Positions 14,957 through 20,846 of a stretch of 20,846 nt of DNA are shown here, in pieces. A model generated the notes under the pieces. The model did no database searches. It was given only the letters and a program-made list of their open reading frames with translations, and was not told the DNA's origin. The stretch spans positions 11,797 through 32,642 of the forward strand of contig MHEO01000038.1 in NCBI GenBank assembly GCA_001803875.1, given 5' to 3'. The position numbers were made by a program, and so were the translations under genes. Numbering within the stretch: the stretch's first letter is position 1; every line of letters begins with the position of its first letter. This DNA is from Nitrospirae bacterium RIFCSPHIGHO2_01_FULL_66_17. Its GTDB lineage: Bacteria; Nitrospirota; Nitrospiria; 2-01-FULL-66-17.

Positions 14957-16195
14957 TCACAGTTCGATCCCTCGCAGTTTCGCCACCTGCTGAACGTCCT
15001 TGTCGCCCCGGCCCGACAGGTTGACGATCATGACCGACCGCTTGCTCATCTTGGGCGCCAGGGCGGCGGCGTGGGCGATCGCGTGGGCGGACTCCAGCGC
15101 GGGGATGATGCCCTCCGTGCGGCTCAACAGGTCGAACGCCTCGAGCGCCTCCTTGTCGGTCACCGAGACGTACTCGACGCGGCCCGCGTCCCGGTACCAA
15201 CTGTGCTCGGGTCCCACGGCGGAGTAATCGAGCCCGGCGGACACCGAGTGCGTGGTCTGGATCTGGCCGTTCGGATCCTGCAAGACGTACGTCTTCGTGC
15301 CCTGGAACACGCCCGTGCGCCCCGTGGCGAAGCGCGCCGCGTGCTGGTCCGTCGTGATCCCCAACCCCCCGGCCTCCACGCCGATCATGCGGATGCGCCG
15401 GTCGCGCAGGAACGCGTGGAAGAGGCCCATCGCGTTGCTGCCTCCGCCGACGCACGCCACGAGCGCATCAGGAAGCCGACCCGCCTCGCGGAGAATCTGC
15501 CGCCGGGCCTCGCGCCCGATGACCGATTGAAAATTCCGCACCATCATCGGATACGGGTGCGGTCCCAGGACCGAGCCCAGGATGTAGTGCGTCGTCCGGA
15601 CGTTGGTCGTCCAGTCGCGCAGCGCCTCGTTGATCGCGTCCTTCAGCGTCCGGCTGCCGGCGTCGACGGGAATGACCTTCGCCCCCAACAGCCGCATCCG
15701 GAACACGTTGAGCGACTGCCGCGCCATGTCTTCGGTGCCCATGTAGACGTCGCAGGACAGGCCCAACAGCGCCGCCGCGGTCGCCGTCGCGACGCCGTGC
15801 TGGCCCGCGCCGGTTTCGGCGATCACCCGGCGCTTGCCCATCCGCTTGGCGAGCAGGGCCTGGCCGATCGTGTTGTTGATCTTGTGCGCGCCGGTGTGGC
15901 ACAGGTCCTCGCGCTTGAGATAGATCCGGGCGCCGCCCAGGGTCTTCGTCAACCGCCGGGCGAAATACAGCGGCGTGGGCCGGCCCACGTAGGAGGCGAG
16001 GCAGACGTCCAGCTCGGCGCGGAAGGCGCGATCCGCGCGCGTCTTGTCGTACTCGCGGATGAGCTCATCCAGCGCGGGGATGAGCGTCTCGGGCACGTAG
16101 CGCCCTCCGTACGGGCCGAAGCGGCCCGCCGCGTCCGGCACGGCGCCCGGCTTACGCGCCTTGAGCGGCCTGGATGAAGGCTTTGATCTTGCCAT
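14957..16195 (-). CDS. trpB: Tryptophan synthase beta chain
   Basis: TrpB is the pyridoxal-phosphate enzyme that joins indole and serine to tryptophan. The 412 residues cover the normal length plus a basic N-terminal tail. PLP Lys is K105 in HTGAHKINNT, the active-site Glu lies in ETGAGQHGVA, and the phosphate-binding loop is CVGGGSNAMG. The FGPYGGRYVPETL start motif (26-38) marks the TrpB1 type that pairs with TrpA. The ATG at 16195 lies 44 bp inside trpF, with AAGAAGGA before it, so trpB has its own ribosome-binding site within trpF. Confidence 0.97.
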   Translation of the reverse strand: MARSKPSSRPLKARKPGAVPDAAGRFGPYGGRYVPETLIPALDELIREYDKTRADRAFRAELDVCLASYVGRPTPLYFARRLTKTLGGARIYLKREDLCHTGAHKINNTIGQALLAKRMGKRRVIAETGAGQHGVATATAAALLGLSCDVYMGTEDMARQSLNVFRMRLLGAKVIPVDAGSRTLKDAINEALRDWTTNVRTTHYILGSVLGPHPYPMMVRNFQSVIGREARRQILREAGRLPDALVACVGGGSNAMGLFHAFLRDRRIRMIGVEAGGLGITTDQHAARFATGRTGVFQGTKTYVLQDPNGQIQTTHSVSAGLDYSAVGPEHSWYRDAGRVEYVSVTDKEALEAFDLLSRTEGIIPALESAHAIAHAAALAPKMSKRSVMIVNLSGRGDKDVQQVAKLRGIEL

Positions 16196-16769
16196 GGTCC
16201 TTCTTGCCCTTGGTGTAGCCCTCGACGCCGGTGGACACGTCCACGCCGAACGGTCGCACGCGGCGGATCGCCTCGGCCACGTTGTCGGGAGTCAACCCGC
16301 CCGCGAGAATGATGCGGCCGTGCGCCTTCGCGGCCGCCGCCAGGTCCCAGTCGAACGTCGTGCCGGTGCCGCCGTACTCGCCCTCTTGGTAGGCATCCAG
16401 CACGAACGCCCGCACCGCGTACTCCGCCATCGGCTCCAGGCTGTCGCGATCCTTGACGCGGATGGCCTTGATCGCGCGCGGGGCGAAGGCCTCGCAGTAC
16501 GCCGGGGACTCGTCGCCCTGGAACTGCAGCACGTCCACCCCGCACCGCTCCGCCATCACGCGCACCCACTGGGTCGGCTGGTTCACGAACAGCCCGACGG
16601 TCGTGACGAACGGCGGCAGACGGCGGATGATGTCCTTGGCCTGATCCGCCGAAATCTGCCGGGGACTGTCCTTATACAGGACAAATCCCACGGCGTCGGC
16701 GCCGGCATCCGCCGCGGCCTGGGCGTCCTCCAGCGTCGTGAGCCCGCAAATCTTGACCCGGACCGTCAT
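16152..16769 (-). CDS. trpF: Phosphoribosylanthranilate isomerase
   Basis: TrpF performs the Amadori rearrangement of phosphoribosylanthranilate to CdRP. The 205 residues form a single TIM barrel. C8 in VKICGLT is the expected general base and D125 in LDAYQEG the general acid. GGLTPDNV and GVDVSTGVE near the C-terminus form the phosphate-binding site. The ATG at 16769 overlaps the trpC stop (ATGA), and the gene's 3' end overlaps trpB by 44 bp. Confidence 0.95.
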   Translation of the reverse strand: MTVRVKICGLTTLEDAQAAADAGADAVGFVLYKDSPRQISADQAKDIIRRLPPFVTTVGLFVNQPTQWVRVMAERCGVDVLQFQGDESPAYCEAFAPRAIKAIRVKDRDSLEPMAEYAVRAFVLDAYQEGEYGGTGTTFDWDLAAAAKAHGRIILAGGLTPDNVAEAIRRVRPFGVDVSTGVEGYTKGKKDHGKIKAFIQAAQGA

Positions 16770-17572
16770 CGCGCAGCCTGCCCTTCGGGCGCGAACGCCA
16801 TCAGCTCGCGCACCTTGTCCTCGATCACCGGCGCCCGCATGAACGTCTCCCCGATCAACAGCGCGTCGACCCCCAGGTCATCGAGCCGCCGCACGTCGTC
16901 GCGGGTCGCGATGCCGCTCTCGCTCACCACGACCCGTCCGGGCGGCACCTCGCGCATCAGCCGCTCGGTGGTCGAAAGGTCCGTCTCGAACGTCGCGAGG
17001 TCGCGGTTGTTGATGCCGATGAGGCGCGCCGCGTCGGCCACCCGCGCCAACTCCTTCTGGTCATGCACCTCGACCAGCGCCGCCAGCCCCAGCTCGCCCG
17101 CCAGGTGAGCGTACTCCTCGATCTGCGCGTCCCCCAGCGCGGCGGCGATCAACAGCACCGCGTCCGCGCCCAGCGCGCGCGCCTCCCACACCTGGAACTC
17201 GTCCACCACGAAATCCTTCTGCAGGATGGGCAGCGCCACGGCCTTCCGCACGGCGGCCAGAAACGCGGGATCGCCCTGGAAGAACGCCTGGTCGGTCAAA
17301 ATCGACAGGGCGTGCGCCCCCGCCGTCCGGTACGATTCGGCGATCCGCACGGGATCGAAATCGGGGCGGATGACTCCCCTGGACGGCGACGCCTTCTTGA
17401 TCTCGGCGATCAGGCGGAGCCCCGCGCCCTCCGGCCGCCGCAGCGCCGCTTCGAACCCGCGCGCGGGCTCCAGGTCCGCGATCCGGGTCTTGATCTCCGC
17501 TTGGCGCTTCGCGCTCTTGCGTGACGCGACCTCGGCACGCTTCCGATGGAGGATGTCGCTCAGGAAGGACAT
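16766..17572 (-). CDS. trpC: Indole-3-glycerol phosphate synthase
   Basis: TrpC closes the indole ring from CdRP. The 268-residue TIM barrel has the family motif AEIKKASPSRG (56-66) with E57 and K59, K119 in LQKDFVVDEFQV and E168 in LVEVHD, corresponding to the known catalytic residues. GINNRDLATFE and SESGIATRDD are also typical. It is separate from trpF, not fused as in E. coli. It starts 10 bp after trpD and overlaps trpF by 4 bp. Confidence 0.96.
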   Translation of the reverse strand: MSFLSDILHRKRAEVASRKSAKRQAEIKTRIADLEPARGFEAALRRPEGAGLRLIAEIKKASPSRGVIRPDFDPVRIAESYRTAGAHALSILTDQAFFQGDPAFLAAVRKAVALPILQKDFVVDEFQVWEARALGADAVLLIAAALGDAQIEEYAHLAGELGLAALVEVHDQKELARVADAARLIGINNRDLATFETDLSTTERLMREVPPGRVVVSESGIATRDDVRRLDDLGVDALLIGETFMRAPVIEDKVRELMAFAPEGQAAR

Positions 17573-17582
17573 CAGCGGCCCG

Positions 17583-18605
17583 TCATACCGAATTCGTTTT
17601 TCGCTTGAGCCGTTCGAGCTTCTCCATCGCCGCCCCGCTGTCGATCGACCGCGCCGCCAGCGCGACGCCGTCGGTCAAATCCTTCGCCTTCCCGCATGCC
17701 ACCAGCGGCGGCGCGGCGTTCAGGAGGACGATGTCCCGCTTCGGCCCGCGCTCGCCGGCCAAGATCCCGAGCAGGATCTTCGCGTTCTCCTCCGGTCCGC
17801 CGCCCGCGATCGCGTCCAACCCCGCGACGGGAAGCCCCACGTCCCGCGGCTCGATGTGATAGCAACTGATCCGCCCGTCCTTGCCCTCGCAGACCTTCGT
17901 CCGCCCGGAGATCGTGATCTCGTCGAGGCCGTCCTCGCCGTGGACGACGAAGCAGTGCCGCGAGCCCAGCTTCACGAGCACCTGCGCCATCAGATCGGTC
18001 AGCTCGTCGGCGTACACGCCCAGGATCTGGATCGAGGCGCCGGCGGGGTTGGTCAGGGGACCGAGGACGTTGAAGAGCGTGCGGACGCCGATCTCCTGGC
18101 GCGGCGCGACCGCGTGCTTCATGGCCAGGTGGAAGAGCGGGGCAAAGAGAAACCCGATGCCGATCTGATTGACGCAGTCCTCGACGGCCGCCGGCGGCAG
18201 GTCGATGTTGACGCCCAGCGCCCGCAGCACGTCGGCGCTCCCGCTCTTGGACGAGGCCGCGCGGTTGCCGTGCTTGGCGACCGTCCCCCCCGCGCCCGCC
18301 ACGACGAACGCGGCGGCGGTCGAGATGTTGAACGTCCCCTTGCGGTCCCCGCCGGTGCCGCACGTGTCGACCACCAGCGGATCGTCGACGCGGATCCGCA
18401 CCGCCTTCTCGCGCATCACGCGGACCGAGCCGGCCACCTCGTCCACCGTCTCGCCCTTCATCCGCAGCGCGGTGAGGTACGCGGCGATCTGCGCCGGCGT
18501 CGCCGCGCCATCCATGATCTCGCGCATCACGGCCTCGGCCTCGGCCTCGGAGAGCGAGACGCGCTCGACCAGCTTGGCGATCGCGGCCTTGATCTGCGCG
18601 CTCAT
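17583..18605 (-). CDS. trpD: Anthranilate phosphoribosyltransferase
   Basis: TrpD transfers phosphoribose from PRPP to anthranilate. In 340 residues the PRPP loop DTCGTGGDRKGTFNIST (80-96), the anthranilate/PRPP segment KHGNRAASSKSGSADVL (111-127) and the metal-binding DE in GLDEITISG are present. The ATG at 18605 overlaps the trpG stop as ATGA, so the start is well defined despite a weak ribosome-binding site. It is not fused to trpG, unlike the enterobacterial enzyme. Confidence 0.96.
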   Translation of the reverse strand: MSAQIKAAIAKLVERVSLSEAEAEAVMREIMDGAATPAQIAAYLTALRMKGETVDEVAGSVRVMREKAVRIRVDDPLVVDTCGTGGDRKGTFNISTAAAFVVAGAGGTVAKHGNRAASSKSGSADVLRALGVNIDLPPAAVEDCVNQIGIGFLFAPLFHLAMKHAVAPRQEIGVRTLFNVLGPLTNPAGASIQILGVYADELTDLMAQVLVKLGSRHCFVVHGEDGLDEITISGRTKVCEGKDGRISCYHIEPRDVGLPVAGLDAIAGGGPEENAKILLGILAGERGPKRDIVLLNAAPPLVACGKAKDLTDGVALAARSIDSGAAMEKLERLKRKTNSV

Positions 18606-19171
18606 GTCCGCAATTTCAGAAAATTTCGCAAGAGGTCCTTCCCGACCCGCGTCAGGATCGACTCGGGGTGAAACTGCACGCCCTCGACCGGCAGGGAGCG
18701 GTGCCGCAGCCCCATGATCTCCCCCTGGTCGGTCTCCGCGCTGATTTCCAGGCACGCCGGCAGCGTCTGGCGCTTCACGATCAGCGAATGGTAGCGGGTC
18801 GCCTCGAACGGGTTGTCCAACCCCTGGTAAATCGTCTTCCCGTCGTGGTGGATCATCGACGTTTTGCCGTGCATCAGCCGGTCGGCCCTGACCACGTCGC
18901 CGCCGAACGCCGCGCCGATCGACTGGTGCCCCAGACACACCCCCAGGATCGGGATGGCTCCCGCGAAGCGCTTGATGAGTTCCACCGAGATACCCGCCTC
19001 GTTCGGCGTGCACGGCCCCGGCGAGATCACGATGTGCGACGGACGCTTGGCCGCGATCTCGTCGAGTGTGATCGCGTCGTTGCGGTGGACCTCGATCTCC
19101 TCGCCCAGCTCGCCCAAGTACTGGACGAGGTTATACGTGAACGAATCGTAATTGTCGATGATCAACAGCAC
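18602..19171 (-). CDS. trpG: Anthranilate synthase component II (glutamine amidotransferase)
   Basis: TrpG releases ammonia from glutamine for TrpE; in many bacteria the same subunit also serves aminodeoxychorismate synthase. The 189 residues begin VLLIIDNYDSFTYNLVQYLG, with nucleophile C79 in GVCLGHQ and H168/E170 in VQFHPES. The start is GTG at 19171, two bases after the trpE stop, with AAGGGGG inside the end of trpE about 14 nt ahead. The reading frame is open further upstream but only as a shadow of trpE. Confidence 0.95.
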   Translation of the reverse strand: MLLIIDNYDSFTYNLVQYLGELGEEIEVHRNDAITLDEIAAKRPSHIVISPGPCTPNEAGISVELIKRFAGAIPILGVCLGHQSIGAAFGGDVVRADRLMHGKTSMIHHDGKTIYQGLDNPFEATRYHSLIVKRQTLPACLEISAETDQGEIMGLRHRSLPVEGVQFHPESILTRVGKDLLRNFLKLRT

Positions 19172-19173
19172 GG

Positions 19174-20676
19174 CTAGCGCAATCCCCCTTCGGCCATCTC
19201 GATTGCCGCGAGCATACCCTTGGCCTTGTTGACCGTCTCCTCGTACTCGGCGGCGGGGTCCGAGTCCGCAACAATCCCCGCGCCCGCCTGGATGTAGGCG
19301 CGGTCGCCGTCCACGACGATCGTCCGGATCGTGATGCACGTGTCGAGGTTGCCCGAGAAACTCACGTAGCCCACCGCGCCCCCGTAGAGGCCGCGACGGG
19401 TCGGCTCCAGCTCGTCGATGATTTCCATCGCGCGGATCTTCGGCGCGCCCGAGAGCGTCCCGGCGGGAAAGCACGCCCGCAGCACGTCGTACGGCGTCTT
19501 GCCCGCGGCGAGATCGCCGCGCACGTGGGAGACGAGGTGCATGACGTGCGAGTAGCGCTCGATCGTCATGAAATCCTCCACCCGCACGCTCCCGGTGCGG
19601 GCCACCCGCCCCACGTCGTTGCGCCCCAGGTCGACCAGCATGAGATGCTCGGCCCGCTCCTTTTCGTCCGCGGCCAGCTCGCGCGCCAGGCGCCGGTCCT
19701 CGTCGTCGTCGACCCCGCGCCGCCGGGTGCCCGCGATCGGCCGCACCGCCACCGCACCCTCCTCGCACCGCACGAGCACCTCGGGCGACGACCCGACCAC
19801 CGCGAGCGGCCCCAGGCGCAGGAAGTACATGTACGGCGAGGGGTTGACCACGCGCAATGCCCGGTAGAGATCGACCGGCGAGGCCGTGACCGGCACCTCG
19901 AACCGCTGCGAGAGGACGACCTGGAAGACGTCCCCCGCCGCGATGTACTCCTTGCCCCGCTCCACCATCCGCACGAACTCCGCTTTCGTGAGGTTGGACG
20001 CGAAACCCGGCGAGGGCCGCCGCGGCCGCGTATTGATGCCGTTCAACGCGCGCGGCGGCTCGGGGCGGGGCAGGGGCCGGCGAAGCGCCGCGATGATCGC
20101 CTCGATCTTGGCGACGGACTCGTCGTACACCTCGCGCAGGGGCCGTCCGGTGACGTGGGCGTTCGACACCACCTTCAGCTTCTGCGCGACGTTGTCGAAG
20201 ATCAGCAACGTGTCGGTGATCATCAGGCAGAGGTCGGCCAGCCCCAGCGAGGGCTTGTCGCGCAGCGCGATCGCCTCGAACGAGGCCGGCGCCAGATCGT
20301 ACCCGACATACCCCACCGCGCCGCCGAAAAACCGCGGCAGGCCGTCCACCGGCACCGGCGTGTAATCGGCCATCACCTTCTCCACCACCCGGAGCGGGTC
20401 GGACGCCTCCACCACCTCGACCCGGTCGCCCCGGCGGATCTCGACCCGGGGACCGCGCGCCTCGATCACGACCGTCGGCCGGCTCCCCAGAAACGAGTAG
20501 CGCGCCCACTTTTCCCCTCCCTCGACGCTCTCCAGGAGATAGGCATAACGGCCGTCGTCGATTTTGAGGAAGGCGGAGACGGGGGTTTCGAGGTCGGCCA
20601 GAACTTCCGTGTAGACCGGGATCAGGTTGCCGCGCCGGGCCTTGTCGGAAAACTCTTCAAATGAGGGGTGATACAC
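19174..20676 (-). CDS. trpE: Anthranilate synthase component I
   Basis: TrpE converts chorismate and ammonia to anthranilate, the committed and feedback-controlled step. From GTG 20676 it has 500 residues. The tryptophan-binding LLES motif is at 47-50, so feedback inhibition is expected. The chorismate-binding half carries RPIAGTRRRG, DLGRNDVGRV, FPAGTLSGAPK and QAGAGIVADSDP. Three consecutive GTG codons (20682, 20679, 20676) can start it; 20676 is preferred because homologues begin directly before the Tyr of YHPSFEEF and AAAGG then lies 9 nt upstream. The open frame continues to GTG 20760, but that stretch is Arg-rich leader sequence. First gene of the operon. Confidence 0.93.
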   Translation of the reverse strand: MYHPSFEEFSDKARRGNLIPVYTEVLADLETPVSAFLKIDDGRYAYLLESVEGGEKWARYSFLGSRPTVVIEARGPRVEIRRGDRVEVVEASDPLRVVEKVMADYTPVPVDGLPRFFGGAVGYVGYDLAPASFEAIALRDKPSLGLADLCLMITDTLLIFDNVAQKLKVVSNAHVTGRPLREVYDESVAKIEAIIAALRRPLPRPEPPRALNGINTRPRRPSPGFASNLTKAEFVRMVERGKEYIAAGDVFQVVLSQRFEVPVTASPVDLYRALRVVNPSPYMYFLRLGPLAVVGSSPEVLVRCEEGAVAVRPIAGTRRRGVDDDEDRRLARELAADEKERAEHLMLVDLGRNDVGRVARTGSVRVEDFMTIERYSHVMHLVSHVRGDLAAGKTPYDVLRACFPAGTLSGAPKIRAMEIIDELEPTRRGLYGGAVGYVSFSGNLDTCITIRTIVVDGDRAYIQAGAGIVADSDPAAEYEETVNKAKGMLAAIEMAEGGLR

Positions 20677-20788
20677 CACCACGTGCCTTTCCCGCGTCGA
20701 CGCGGGCCGGTTGACGGATCGGCGCGGCCTTCGGGCGACGAGGCGCCGCGACCGGCCCACCCTACCACGCGGCCGAAAAACTTGTCAA
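20677..20788 (-). promoter_or_regulatory. trp operon promoter and structured 5' leader
   Basis: A perfect TTGACA (minus strand, 20788-20783) and, after 18 nt, a weak TAGGGT (20764-20759) suggest transcription starting near 20750. The leader then holds GGGCCGGT at 20704-20711 pairing with ACCGGCCC at 20751-20758, with further GC pairing inside, and a perfect palindrome CCCGCGTCGACGCGGG (20691-20706) directly before the AAAGG ribosome-binding site. The two structures share 20704-20706, so they may compete. No leader peptide with tandem Trp codons before trpE was found. The rest of the window to 20846 shows no gene. Confidence 0.45.
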
Positions 20789-20846
20789 CGCGAGACGGAT
20801 TGAACCGACTGGAAGAACGAGGGGTTGCGAGGCGGCCCGAGGCGGC

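Noticed and set aside
13977..15455. Single 492-codon reading frame suggesting a fusion upstream of trpA
   Set aside because: The upstream part is out of frame with trpB, runs through GC-rich hairpins that have no stops, and gives a low-complexity Arg/Gly/Pro product.
20670..20690. Tandem TGG codons as an attenuator leader peptide
   Set aside because: They appear only out of frame within the trpE start region, with no start codon or terminator arranged around them.
20677..20760. N-terminal extension of trpE to GTG 20760
   Set aside because: The extension is Arg-rich, absent from the usual TrpE start and lies in the predicted structured leader.

Overview
The window looks like a chromosomal segment of a GC-rich, diderm (Gram-negative) bacterium. 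Evidence for two membranes is apolipoprotein N-acyltransferase, a LolC/E-LolD lipoprotein exporter pair, lipoprotein signal peptides and a beta-barrel protein ending in Phe. A Rieske protein followed by cytochrome b indicates a bc-type respiratory complex. I cannot name the species. The gene order and the dispersed palindromic intergenic elements remind me of Nitrospirota or related lineages (NC10, Deltaproteobacteria), but that is a guess from memory.

Layout: (1) 1-1213, minus strand: a membrane-anchored Ig-like protein, the Rieske protein and the first codons of cytochrome b. (2) 1429-4856, plus strand: a secreted DUF3105 protein, lnt and prfB joined by TGATG stop/start overlaps; prfB keeps the programmed +1 frameshift. 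(3) About 4860-8020: a visibly AT-richer accessory stretch with an HxlR-type regulator, a divergent lipoprotein with a truncated-haemoglobin domain, a small membrane protein, a repeat-rich non-coding stretch and a Phd/YefM-ParE/RelE toxin-antitoxin pair. (4) 8192-11776, plus strand: lysS, then the lolC/E-lolD pair. (5) 11923-13858, minus strand: a Cys-rich lipoprotein and an outer-membrane barrel protein behind a strong promoter. (6) 13977-20676, minus strand: a complete tryptophan operon, trpE-G-D-C-F-B-A.

The trp genes are tightly packed (overlaps of 4-44 bp or gaps of 2-10 bp) except between trpB and trpA, where about 175 bp hold four tandem GC hairpins and a run of 13 G at the trpA ribosome-binding position. 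Two related palindromic elements with terminal inverted repeats abut stop codons: one between lysS and lolC/E, one between lolD and the convergent barrel gene.

The items most worth a second look are the HxlR/lipo-globin pair with its operator-like palindrome, the two palindromic elements, the trpB-trpA hairpin cluster, and the apparent leaderless promoter of lysS. I found no CRISPR array, rRNA, tRNA, phage or transposase gene.
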